The position numbers and the translations under genes were made by a program. This document shows positions 28,800 to 36,637 of a stretch of 64,000 bases of DNA, piece by piece. The stretch's first letter is position 1. Each line of letters starts with the position of its first letter. A model generated the notes under the pieces. That model saw only the letters and a program-made list of their open reading frames with translations, did not search any database and was not told the DNA's origin. The stretch lies in assembly GCF_017948265.1 (NCBI RefSeq), contig NZ_CP072852.1, positions 2,852,001 through 2,916,000 of the forward strand. Reading direction: 5' to 3'. Source of the DNA: Rhodoferax sp. PAMC 29310. GTDB lineage: Bacteria; Pseudomonadota; Gammaproteobacteria; Burkholderiales; Burkholderiaceae_C.

Positions 28800-29735
28800 A
28801 TGTCCCGCCTGAACGCCAACCTCATTCTGATTCTTGTTGCCCTGATCTGGGGCTCCGCCTTTGTGGCGCAGAGCATTGGAATGGCCCATATCGGTCCGAT
28901 GACCTTCACCGGCGTACGTTTTCTGATCGGTGCACTGGTGGTGGCACCGGTCATGGGGTGGGAGTGGCGGCAGTTGCGAGTGAACGCCAAACCGCTCAAG
29001 GGTATTGACGGTTTGAAAATTGCCGGGCTGGGCAGTTTGTTGTTGCTGGGCGCGGCGATGCAACAGATCGGGATTGTCAGCACCACAGTGACCAACGCAG
29101 GTTTTTTAACCGCGTTGTACGTGCCCATGGTGCCTCTGCTGAGCTGGCTGTTGCTGCGCCAGAGGCCTCATTGGTCAGCTTGGCCTGGCGCACTGGCTTG
29201 TCTGGGCGACGCCTATTTATTGTCAGGGGTGCGGTCGCTGTCCTTCGTCTCCGGAGACGCCTGGGTCATTGCCTCAACCTTGCCTTGGGCGTTGCATGTG
29301 CTGTTGATTGGCCGTGTGGCGGATCGCCTGTCGGCGCCATTTCTGGTGGCCGGCGGGCAGTTTCTGGTCTGCGGCGTAGTGGCCAGTGGCTTGGCCTTGG
29401 CATATGAGCCCATCACTCACGAAAGTCTGAACGCGGCGATATGGCCTTTGCTTTACACCGGCGTGCTGTCCGTCGGGGTGGCCTTTACCTTGCAGGTGGT
29501 GGCGCAGCGATTTGCCCAGGCCACCGATGCGGCCATTTTTCTGTCGGCGGAAACGCTGTTTGCCGCCTTGTTTGGCTACCTGATGATGGATGAGCGGCTG
29601 AATGCGGCGGGCGTCGCGGGTTGTGGGCTGATTCTTCTCAGCATGCTGAGCGTGCAGCTGCTTCCGTTGCTGCCAGTCTTGTACCGAAGAGCTTCGGCCA
29701 AGCGAGCCTTGCAATCCGGCGTCAGTTCAGACTAA
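28800..29735 (+). CDS. DMT-superfamily (EamA) transporter
   Basis: 311 residues from 28800 (MSRLNANLILILVALIWGSAF). Two EamA repeats give ten helices. The hallmark LIWGSAFVAQS and GVRFLIGAL blocks lie in the first repeat, and TLFAALFGYLMMDERLNAAG in the second. A small-molecule (often amino acid or metabolite) exporter of the inner membrane. It is divergent from ocd and convergent with the ABC ATPase gene. Given the arginine block, amino acid export is possible but unproven. Confidence 0.87.
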   Translation: MSRLNANLILILVALIWGSAFVAQSIGMAHIGPMTFTGVRFLIGALVVAPVMGWEWRQLRVNAKPLKGIDGLKIAGLGSLLLLGAAMQQIGIVSTTVTNAGFLTALYVPMVPLLSWLLLRQRPHWSAWPGALACLGDAYLLSGVRSLSFVSGDAWVIASTLPWALHVLLIGRVADRLSAPFLVAGGQFLVCGVVASGLALAYEPITHESLNAAIWPLLYTGVLSVGVAFTLQVVAQRFAQATDAAIFLSAETLFAALFGYLMMDERLNAAGVAGCGLILLSMLSVQLLPLLPVLYRRASAKRALQSGVSSD

Positions 29736-29739
29736 CTGC

Positions 29740-30516
29740 TTACTTCAAACTCCCCGACAAAAACTGCGCCAAGCGCTCGCTCTTGGGGTTTGACAAAACC
29801 TCGGCCGGGTTGCCCTCTTCCTCAACCAAACCTTTGTGCAAGAAGATCAGGTGGTTGGCCACCTCACGGGCAAAGCCCATCTCATGGGTGACCACCACCA
29901 TGGTGCGCCCCTCTTGCGCCAGTGTTTGCATGACCTTGAGCACTTCCGAGACCAGCTCTGGGTCCAGCGCACTGGTGGGCTCGTCAAACAGCATCACCTC
30001 AGGCTCCATGGCCAGCGCCCGGGCAATGGCCACGCGCTGCTGCTGGCCACCGCTTAAATGCGCCGGATAGCTGTCTTCTTTGCCTTGCAGTCCCACTTTC
30101 TCCAGGTACTTGCGCGCCACTTGAATGGCAGCCTCACGCTCCATGCCCAGCACATGCACCGGGGCCTCAATGATGTTTTGCAACACCGTCAGGTGCGCCC
30201 ACAGGTTGAAGTGCTGGAACACCATGGCCAGCTTGGTGCGCATGCGTTGCAGCTGCTTGGGGTCGGCCGCGCCCAGATCACCGTTTTTGCCAGCAATGAG
30301 CTTGATGTCTTCCCCGGCCACCACAATGCGCCCCTCATGGGGTTTTTCCAGCAGATTGATACAGCGCAAAAAAGTACTTTTGCCGGAGCCGGAGCTGCCG
30401 ATGATGCTGATTACGTCACCCGCGTGGGCTTTCAACGAGACACCTTTGAGCACCTCATTGGCGCCAAAGCGCTTGTGAATGTTCTCGACCTGGAGTTTGA
30501 GGGGCTTGGATGTCAT
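29740..30516 (-). CDS. Polar amino acid ABC transporter ATP-binding protein (HisP/ArtP type)
   Basis: 258 residues from 30516 ([18 protein letters not shown]). Walker [10 protein letters not shown], signature LSGGQQQR, Walker [14 protein letters not shown] and switch His in [10 protein letters not shown] are intact. A histidine/arginine/ornithine-specific subtype is suggested by the long insert after [10 protein letters not shown], as in HisP. Last gene of the binding protein-permease-permease-ATPase operon, separated from the permease by 79 nt that include a run of ten C (minus strand). Confidence 0.92.
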   Translation of the reverse strand: MTSKPLKLQVENIHKRFGANEVLKGVSLKAHAGDVISIIGSSGSGKSTFLRCINLLEKPHEGRIVVAGEDIKLIAGKNGDLGAADPKQLQRMRTKLAMVFQHFNLWAHLTVLQNIIEAPVHVLGMEREAAIQVARKYLEKVGLQGKEDSYPAHLSGGQQQRVAIARALAMEPEVMLFDEPTSALDPELVSEVLKVMQTLAQEGRTMVVVTHEMGFAREVANHLIFLHKGLVEEEGNPAEVLSNPKSERLAQFLSGSLK

Positions 30517-30595
30517 GACGTGGGGATGGAGAGGGATCAATAGAGGACTTAGCTGGGTTGCATTACAGCCAGCTCAACGGGGGGGGGGCGTAGAC

Positions 30596-31309
30596 TCACT
30601 TTCGGCGCGGCGCCAGATAAGCCAACAAACGCCCCTCGCTGAATTTGAAGAAGCCGATCAGGCAGAAAGAGGCCACCAGGTAAATGCCAGCGGCGGCCAG
30701 GTAGGCCTCAAACGGCAGGTAGTAGTCCGAGTAAATGCGACTCGCCGCGCCCGTGACATCAATCAGAGAGGGCACAGCACTGGCCAGACTGGTGGCATGC
30801 AGCATCATCACGACTTCATTGCTATAAGCCGGCAGGGTGCGGCGCATGGCGCTGGGCAGCACGATGTAGCGCATCACCTTGAAGCGGCTCATGCCGTAGG
30901 CCTGGGCGGCCTCGACCTCGCCGGCACTGGTTTCGCGAATGGCACCGGCCAGCATCTCTGCCGTGTAGGCGGCCGTGTTCAGGCTAAACGCCAGCAAGGC
31001 GCAGAAGAACGGCTCTTTGAAGTGGGTCCAGGGCCAGACATCGTCCCAGCGCGCCTGAATCCACTCCAGTTGGCCCAAGCCGTAATAGATCAGGTAGACC
31101 TGAATCAGCAGCGGCGTGCCGCGAATGACAAAGGTGTAGCCGCTGACCAGCCACTGCAAGGCCTTGATGGGTCCGGTCAGCATCAGCGCAAAGATGAGGG
31201 CCAAGACGGCCCCCACGACCAGGGACGAGGCCAACAGGCTCAGGGTGGTCAGAATGCCGGTGCCGTACAGCGCCAGGTTCTGGGGCTCAAAAATGATGGC
31301 CCATTGCAT
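30596..31309 (-). CDS. Polar amino acid ABC transporter permease (HisM-like)
   Basis: 237 residues. Five predicted helices and the EAA loop EVEAAQAYGMSRFKVMRYIVLPSAMR, the contact site for the ATPase. Resembles HisM of the histidine/lysine-arginine-ornithine transporter. The ATG overlaps the stop of the preceding permease by one base (TGATG). Confidence 0.92.
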   Translation of the reverse strand: MQWAIIFEPQNLALYGTGILTTLSLLASSLVVGAVLALIFALMLTGPIKALQWLVSGYTFVIRGTPLLIQVYLIYYGLGQLEWIQARWDDVWPWTHFKEPFFCALLAFSLNTAAYTAEMLAGAIRETSAGEVEAAQAYGMSRFKVMRYIVLPSAMRRTLPAYSNEVVMMLHATSLASAVPSLIDVTGAASRIYSDYYLPFEAYLAAAGIYLVASFCLIGFFKFSEGRLLAYLAPRRK

Positions 31310-31995
31310 CAGAGCTGCCCTCGTTGGGTGCCCAGACTGAAGCGGGCGTTGAGTTTGCGCAGCAGCACCAGGGACAAGGTGGTGTAGATCAGGAACAAAG
31401 CGGCCGTGAACAGGAAGAACTCAAAGGGGGAGCGGGTCGCCGCGCTGGCCTGCTTGGCCAGGTAAGTCATCTCTTGCAGGCCAATCAGGCTGATCAGGGC
31501 GGTGGCCTTGATCAGCACCAGCCAGTTGTTGGTGAAGCCGGGCAGCGCATAACGCACCATCTGGGGGGCAGTGATGCGCATAAAGGTTTGCACGCGTCCC
31601 ATGCCAAAGGCCCAGCCGGCCTCCATCTGACCTTTGGGGATGGCCAGTATGGCCCCGCGAAAGGTCTCGGTCATGAAGGCGCCGTAGATAAAGCCGATGG
31701 TCATCACACCAGCGGTGAAGGGGTCGACATCGACGTAGTTGTCGCTGCCCAGGTATTCGATCAGGTTATTGAGCCCAATGGTGCCCCCGTAGAAGACCAG
31801 CAGCATCAGCACCAGCTCAGGGATGCCGCGAATCACGGTGGTGTAGACCGTGGCCAGGGCGACCAGCACCGGTCGCCCCGAGAGTTTGGCCGCTGCGCCT
31901 GCCAGGCCCAAGACAATGGACACCAGCAGGGCGCAAAGCGAGACGCCCACCGTGAGCACGGAGCCCTGCAGGATGGCTAGGTAGTAGTCATTCAT
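31309..31995 (-). CDS. Polar amino acid ABC transporter permease (HisQ-like)
   Basis: 228 residues. Transmembrane pattern and the EAA-type loop GQMEAGWAFGMGRVQTFMRI match HisQ-type permeases. It pairs with the HisM-like protein to form the heterodimeric channel. It begins 18 nt after the binding-protein stop. Confidence 0.92.
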   Translation of the reverse strand: MNDYYLAILQGSVLTVGVSLCALLVSIVLGLAGAAAKLSGRPVLVALATVYTTVIRGIPELVLMLLVFYGGTIGLNNLIEYLGSDNYVDVDPFTAGVMTIGFIYGAFMTETFRGAILAIPKGQMEAGWAFGMGRVQTFMRITAPQMVRYALPGFTNNWLVLIKATALISLIGLQEMTYLAKQASAATRSPFEFFLFTAALFLIYTTLSLVLLRKLNARFSLGTQRGQL

Positions 31996-32013
31996 GGGTG
32001 GGCGTGTTGGACT

Positions 32014-32781
32014 TTAGCTGCCGTAAACGTCGAACTTGAAGTACTTGTCGTTGATCGTCTTGTAGACGCCGTTACCGCGGATGGTCTTGATGGCAGCACT
32101 GATGTCGTTCTTTAACGTGCCCTGGCCTTTGCGCAGAGCCACACCGGCGCCGGTGCCAAAGTACTTGGGAATGAACAACTCAGGGCCCACCAGGGTGTAG
32201 TCCTTGCCTTCGGGCTTGCTGAGGAAACCACCGCCCACTTCCAGGATGTCGGCCACGGTGCCGTCCAGTCGACCGGAGCGGATGTCCAGGTAGACCTGGT
32301 CTTGGGCTTCATAGGCGACTACGTTCACACCAGCGGGCTTCAGTTCAGCCATGGCGTATTTCTCTTGGGTGCTGCCTTTGAGCACGCCAATGTTCTTGCC
32401 CTTGATGGAAGCGGGGCCAGAGAAGGGCACGTCTTTCTTCACCACCACGCGGCTTGGCGTGTTGTAGTACTTGTCGGAGAAGTCAACTTGCTTCAAGCGG
32501 TCAGCGGTGATGGACATGGAGCTGATGATGACGTCGTACTTGCGCGCCATGAGGCCAGGGATCATGCTGTCCCAGACTTGTTCCACAAACACGCACTTGC
32601 GCTTGAGCTCGGTGCACAGGGCGTTGGCGATGTCCACATCAAAGCCGGTGGGCGTGCCGTCAGCGGTTTTGAAGGTAAAGGGTTCGTAGGTGGGGTCAAT
32701 GGCGACCTTGAGGTCTTTGCCTTGGGCAAAGGAGGTCAGGCTCAGTGAACCGATGGCGATGGCCAGCAGAAGTTTTTTCAT
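32014..32781 (-). CDS. Periplasmic arginine/ornithine-type binding protein
   Basis: 255 residues from 32781 (MKKLLLAIAIGSLSLTSFAQG), a clear Sec signal peptide with AGGAA upstream. SBP_bac_3 fold: VAIDPTYEPFTFKTADGTPTGFDVDIANALC and IISSMSITADRLKQVDFSDKYY are the ligand-binding family signature; the DxR-type contacts fit basic amino acids. The leader from the predicted promoter is about 170 nt long. Neighbouring arginase and cyclodeaminase genes support arginine or ornithine as ligand. Confidence 0.9.
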   Translation of the reverse strand: MKKLLLAIAIGSLSLTSFAQGKDLKVAIDPTYEPFTFKTADGTPTGFDVDIANALCTELKRKCVFVEQVWDSMIPGLMARKYDVIISSMSITADRLKQVDFSDKYYNTPSRVVVKKDVPFSGPASIKGKNIGVLKGSTQEKYAMAELKPAGVNVVAYEAQDQVYLDIRSGRLDGTVADILEVGGGFLSKPEGKDYTLVGPELFIPKYFGTGAGVALRKGQGTLKNDISAAIKTIRGNGVYKTINDKYFKFDVYGS

Positions 32782-32958
32782 GGAAAGTTCCTTTGATGGG
32801 CCAAGACGAGGCCCTGGCCGTTGCTGATAACGATAAAAGACTTGTCTCCTCACCCTGGCAGCAAACTGCCATGAATTCCTCGATGGAATCTCTATAGACG
32901 GCTTGCCGGGGCCCGTTCGTGAATTATTTTTAGATCCAGGCCCAAGTGACGAAACCAC

Positions 32959-33047
32959 AGTGTCCCCAGTTGCATTGGCAATGTAAATCCACAAAAATGA
33001 ATCATTTCACACAAATAATTGCCATTTAGTCAGCTGCAAATGACAAT
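32959..33047 (-). promoter_or_regulatory. Lrp-type box and promoter module upstream of the ABC operon
   Basis: Minus-strand TTTACA (32981-32986), 17-nt spacer, GACACT (32959-32964), and a dyad ATTGCCATTT...AAATGACAAT at 33018-33047. It matches the ocd module in sequence and spacing. The dyad ends 8 nt before the first Lrp/AsnC ATG on the plus strand, so autoregulation is likely. Confidence 0.72.
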
Positions 33048-33055
33048 ACGCCAAT

Positions 33056-33481
33056 ATGGACGCCACTGACCAACAACTTTTATCCCTCTTGCGCAAAGAC
33101 GCCCGCACCAGTGTGGCCACCTTGGCCAACAAGCTGGGGGTGTCTCGCGGAACCGTCACGAACCGGGTCACCAAACTGGAGGACGCGGGCGTCATCGTTG
33201 GCTACACCGTGCGCCTTCGCCCCGACGCCCAACCGAGTGAAATAAGCGCTTGGATGAGCATTGCCGTTGAGGGCAACGAGACCCGCTCCGTCATCGCCAG
33301 CCTCTTGGGTGAACCCGGCGTCGCTACCTTGCATGACACCAACGGCCGCTGGGATTTGCTGGCCGAGCTGCGGGCAGCTAACCTGTCTGAGTTGTCGCAG
33401 GTGCTGGAGCGCATTCGCCTCATCCGGGGCATCAGCAACACCGAAACCAGTATCCATCTTGAAACCTACCGACTGTCATGA
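33056..33481 (+). CDS. Lrp/AsnC-family regulator
   Basis: 141 residues. N-terminal helix-turn-helix (about 5-50: ATDQQLLSLLRKDARTS, LANKLGVSRGTVTNRV), then the RAM ligand-binding domain (about 65-140). Divergent from the amino acid ABC operon and 9 nt from the palindromic box, so it probably controls that operon, ocd and itself. No ribosome-binding site is visible before the ATG; a leaderless or weakly initiated message is possible. Likely effector: arginine, ornithine or a product. Confidence 0.9.
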   Translation: MDATDQQLLSLLRKDARTSVATLANKLGVSRGTVTNRVTKLEDAGVIVGYTVRLRPDAQPSEISAWMSIAVEGNETRSVIASLLGEPGVATLHDTNGRWDLLAELRAANLSELSQVLERIRLIRGISNTETSIHLETYRLS

Positions 33482-33954
33482 CTGACGCTTACTCTGACCT
33501 TGACCGCATCGATCTGAAGATCCTGGACGCCTTGCAGCTAGACGGGCGCATCTCCAACCTCAAATTGGCGGAAACCGTGTCGCTGTCGCCAACAGCCGTG
33601 CTGGCGCGGGTGCAGCGACTTACCAAAGACGGCTACATCCTGGGCTACGAGGCGAGACTGAATCCCCTCAAGCTCGGCGCTGGCTTGATGGTGTTTGTCG
33701 AAGTGCTGCTGGATCGCACCACCCCCAATGTGTTCGACGCCTTCAAGGCCGCTGCCCAGGTGCGCCCCGAAATCATGGAGTGCCACATGGTCGCTGGTGG
33801 TTTTGACTACTTGCTGAAGACCCGGATGTCGGACATGAACGCTTACCGCGAGTTTGCGGGCACCGTGCTTTGGCAACTGCCCGGCGTGCGCGAAACCCGA
33901 ACCTATGCGGTCATGGAGGAAGTCAAAAATTCCACCCGGCTGCCACTGCGCTGA
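33478..33954 (+). CDS. Second Lrp/AsnC-family regulator, overlapping the first
   Basis: 158 residues. HTH at about 8-55 (DRIDLKILDALQLDGRISNLKLAETVSLSPTAVLARV) and RAM domain with ECHMVAGGFDYLLKTRMSDM, close to Lrp itself and to BkdR/PutR-type regulators. The ATG overlaps the previous stop (ATGA), so both regulators are made together and may form mixed oligomers. PutR-like regulators normally sit by putA, which here is decayed nearby. Confidence 0.9.
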   Translation: MTDAYSDLDRIDLKILDALQLDGRISNLKLAETVSLSPTAVLARVQRLTKDGYILGYEARLNPLKLGAGLMVFVEVLLDRTTPNVFDAFKAAAQVRPEIMECHMVAGGFDYLLKTRMSDMNAYREFAGTVLWQLPGVRETRTYAVMEEVKNSTRLPLR

Positions 33955-34225
33955 GGCATTTTCACCCCACTGACAGCGCCCGGCAGGTCTTGCCTGGGGC
34001 ACCCACATTGCGGACAATCACTCCTCCACTTTTTGGGGAGTCACCATGCAAACACGTCACCACATCTTGCTGACCCTGGCCTTGACGGGGGCGGCCTTGA
34101 GCGTCTCCGCGCAAACCTTGAAACCGGGTCTTTGGGAAATCAAAAACAATATGAGTACCGGTTCAGGTGACATGGAGAAAGCGATGGCTGACCTTGCCCC
34201 TGGAATCCGTATCCCATAACCGAGA

Positions 34226-35122
34226 TCATGAGTTGGCTTGCTTGGGCTGATTAGCAAGCCAGTTTTGCTCGAACCGCACCGGGCTGACGTAGGCCAGTGT
34301 CGAATGCAGTCGAGTCCGGTTATACCAAAGCATCCAAGCAATCGTTTCATCCTTTGCCTCCCGCTGAGTCTTGAACTTCTGTCCGTATAACCGTTCCACC
34401 TTCAATGATCCAAACAGCGTCTCGCTGCAGGCGTTGTCCCAACAGTTGCCGCGCCGGCTCATTGAACTGGTGATGTCGTACTCCTTGAGCACTTCCCGGA
34501 AGTCCTTGCTGGCGTACTGACTGCCGCGGTCGCTATGGAACATCAGGCCAGCCTGCTTGCCCGGATGCCGCTTGAACCATGCCATGCGCAGCGCATCAAT
34601 GACGATGTCCCGCGTCATTTCCTCTCGTAACGACCAGCCCACTACTTGGCGGCTGAACAGGTCAATCACCACGGCCAGAAACAACCAGCCTTCGTCCGTG
34701 GCGATGTACGTGATGTCACCCACCCAGACCTTGTCGGGTGCTGCCACATCGAACTCCCGGTTGAGCAGGTTGGGTGAGATCGCTAGATCGTGATTGCTAT
34801 CGGTGGTGACCTTGAAGCGCCGCTTTCCCTTGGCACGGATGCCGTGCAACTGCATGAGCTTTTGCACGCGCTCTTTGCCCACACGGATGCCACGGGCAAG
34901 CAGCTCCTTCCAGGTGCGTGGCCAGCCGTAGCCGCCTCGCGTCTCGGCATGGATGGCCTTGATGTGCACCAGCAAGGCGTCATCGCTCAGGTGGCGGAGC
35001 TGGGCCGGACTGGCCAGTCGCACAAAGTGTTCGTGGTACCCGGCGATGCTCACCCCCAGTACGCGGCACTGTACCGAGATCGGCCATGTGCTGCGGTGGC
35101 GCTGGATGAAGGCGTACTTCAA
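34226..35122 (-). CDS. IS3-family transposase OrfB (DDE integrase core)
   Basis: 298 residues from a TTG at 35122; in IS3 elements OrfB is usually made as an OrfAB fusion by -1 frameshifting. The catalytic triad is visible: Asp in VGDITYIA, Asp in HSDRGSQYAS, and Glu in NACSETLFGSLKVE. An N-terminal HTH_21-like region (GGYGWPRTWKELL) is present. No lesion seen. The frame stays open upstream of the TTG across the overlap with orfA, where GGGAAAAGC offers a candidate slip site. Confidence 0.9.
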   Translation of the reverse strand: MKYAFIQRHRSTWPISVQCRVLGVSIAGYHEHFVRLASPAQLRHLSDDALLVHIKAIHAETRGGYGWPRTWKELLARGIRVGKERVQKLMQLHGIRAKGKRRFKVTTDSNHDLAISPNLLNREFDVAAPDKVWVGDITYIATDEGWLFLAVVIDLFSRQVVGWSLREEMTRDIVIDALRMAWFKRHPGKQAGLMFHSDRGSQYASKDFREVLKEYDITSSMSRRGNCWDNACSETLFGSLKVERLYGQKFKTQREAKDETIAWMLWYNRTRLHSTLAYVSPVRFEQNWLANQPKQANS

Positions 35123-35415
35123 ATCGATCCCTTTGCGAAGTACGCCGTCGCTTTTCCCAGAATGTCACGCTCCATCTTCACACGCGCCAGCTCGGCCCGC
35201 AACCGGCTGATCTCCATCTGCTCGGCGCTGACCAATACCTTGCTGTCAGCTCCCTTGAGCTGGCCCTGGCGCTGCGCCTTGACCCAATTGAACAACGTCT
35301 GGTCGACCACTCCCAGCGTGCGTGCCGCGGCTGCAATGCTCTGGCCACCTTCGACCAGTCGAACTGCTTCTTGCTTGAATTCGAGCGTGTAGCGCGCTCT
35401 TGCTGTCTTCGTCAT
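35119..35415 (-). CDS. IS3-family transposase OrfA
   Basis: 98 residues. Helix-turn-helix (ARYTLEFKQEAVRLVEGGQSIAAAARTLGV, positions about 7-36) and a C-terminal leucine-zipper-like coiled coil (EISRLRAELARVKMERDIL), the standard OrfA layout for end binding and multimerisation. The stop at 35119-35121 lies within the OrfB start region. Confidence 0.9.
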   Translation of the reverse strand: MTKTARARYTLEFKQEAVRLVEGGQSIAAAARTLGVVDQTLFNWVKAQRQGQLKGADSKVLVSAEQMEISRLRAELARVKMERDILGKATAYFAKGSI

Positions 35416-35908
35416 TTCCGTTCTCCTTGCGTGAATTTACACACTCAGCAAGAGATACGTTTTTCGAGGGCAAGGTCAGGCCGTGGCGCAGCAGGAGCTG
35501 GCCAAGATGCCCGCCGATCAACGAAAAATGATTGAAGACATGATGGCCAAACAAGGCATCACCATGAACGCCGGGTCAGGCAGCCCAACCGTCAAGGTCT
35601 GCATGACCAAAGAGATGATCGAGCGCAATGATATGACCGCTCAGCAGGGCGACTGCCAACACACCGCGCTCCCCCGCGCCGGCAACACCATGAAGTTCAC
35701 TTTCGCGTGCAGCAAGCCGGCGTCCTCGGGTGAGGGCCAAGTCACGTTTGTGAACCCAGAGTCTTACGCCCTGAAAATGAACGTCAAAACCCAGGCCAAG
35801 GGCAAGGGCAAGCCAGAGACCATGACCTTGCAGGCCAGCGGTCAGTTTGTGTCCCCCGAATGTGGTGCGATCAAGCCCTTGAGCGCCACCAAGTAGGCAG
35901 GGTCAAAC

Positions 35909-36601
35909 TTAGGCTGGCCGATCCCGCCCGCCAAAAATGGCGGAGCCTACCCGAACAAGGGTGCTGCCGGCATGGATCGCGGGCTCCAAATCGGCGCTCA
36001 TGCCCATGGACAGGGTGTCCAAAGCCAGCCCCTCCTGATTTAATACATCAAACAAGGCTCTAACCCTTGTCAAAACAGCGAGAGAAGCTACAAAATCAGG
36101 AGCAGGCTCAGGAATACTCATCAGACCTCGCAGTCTCAAACCGGGAAGCTGAGTGATTTGCTTTGCCAGTACCAACACCTCATCTGTGGTCACGCCAGAT
36201 TTGTTTTCCCCTGCGTCCACGTTGACCTGAATACACACTTGCAGCGGTGCCAGCCCTGCCGGTCGCTGCTCACTCAGGCGTTGGGCGATTTTGAAGCGGT
36301 CCACGGTGTGCACCCAGTCAAAGTTCTCAGCCACCAGCCGTGTTTTATTGCTTTGAATAGGGCCAATGCAGTGCCATTCAATTGGCAAGGCCCGCAGCGC
36401 CGCTATTTTTTCTACGCCCTCCTGAATGTAGTTCTCGCCAAACATCCGCTGCCCTGCCCTGAACGCGTCCTCGACGGCGGCGGCCGGAAAGGTCTTGGAC
36501 ACCGCCAGCAGACTGACATCGGTCGCAGCACGCCCGGCCTCCCGGCAGGCGGCCTCGATGCGGTCGTGAACTCCTTGTAGCTTGGTCTCAATCATGGTCA
36601 T
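35909..36601 (-). CDS. yggS: YggS-family pyridoxal-phosphate homeostasis protein (PLPBP)
   Basis: 230 residues. Single-domain alanine racemase fold-III barrel that carries PLP without known catalysis. The PLP Lys is in LLAVSKTFPA; also GENYIQEG, EWHCIGPIQSNKTRL, the LRGLMSIPEP block and the C-terminal GMSADLEPAIHAGSTLVRVGSAIFG. The start is 36601 or 36595; the longer frame to 37324 is antisense to pilT and rejected. Residues about 170-193 are encoded by a segment that looks like an interspersed hairpin element. Divergent from pilT, as often in Proteobacteria. Confidence 0.92.
   Translation of the reverse strand: MTMIETKLQGVHDRIEAACREAGRAATDVSLLAVSKTFPAAAVEDAFRAGQRMFGENYIQEGVEKIAALRALPIEWHCIGPIQSNKTRLVAENFDWVHTVDRFKIAQRLSEQRPAGLAPLQVCIQVNVDAGENKSGVTTDEVLVLAKQITQLPGLRLRGLMSIPEPAPDFVASLAVLTRVRALFDVLNQEGLALDTLSMGMSADLEPAIHAGSTLVRVGSAIFGGRDRPA
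36033..36101 (+). repeat. Hairpin-ended TAGCT-type element within yggS
   Basis: TCCTGATTT (36033-36041) and AAATCAGGA (36093-36101) form 9-bp inverted ends. An inner stem ACAAGG...CCTTGT lies between. On the minus strand it reads GATTTTGTAGCTTCTCTCGC. The yggS frame runs straight through it without length change. Confidence 0.5.
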
Positions 36602-36637
36602 AATCGTCGCAAGCGTAACAAAAGACAGGGAGCTTTC

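Larger units (their letters stand above)
34186..35481 (-). mobile_element. IS3-family insertion sequence, 1,290 bp, with 3-bp target duplication
   Basis: Element 34189-35478 begins TGACCTTGCCC and ends with its inverted copy GGGCAAGGTCA; ends match at about 20 of 25 positions with further GTATC agreement. It starts TG and ends CA as IS3 elements do. Flanking GGC at 34186-34188 and 35479-35481 is a 3-bp target duplication. It holds overlapping orfA and orfB on the minus strand. It looks intact and potentially active. Confidence 0.93.
34046..35896 (+). pseudogene. DUF3617 family gene interrupted by an IS3-family element
   Basis: The 5' part (34046-34188) encodes a signal peptide and LKPGLWEIKNNM, the DUF3617 opening. 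The 3' part (35483-35896) carries QQELAKMPADQRKMIEDMM, a VKVCMTKEM block, and the C-terminal PECGAIKPL. Removing 34189-35478 and one GGC copy restores one frame (…EKAMA|VAQQELAK…), about 187 residues with no lesion. So the insertion is simple and recent. Function of the family is unknown; the product would be periplasmic. Confidence 0.92.
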
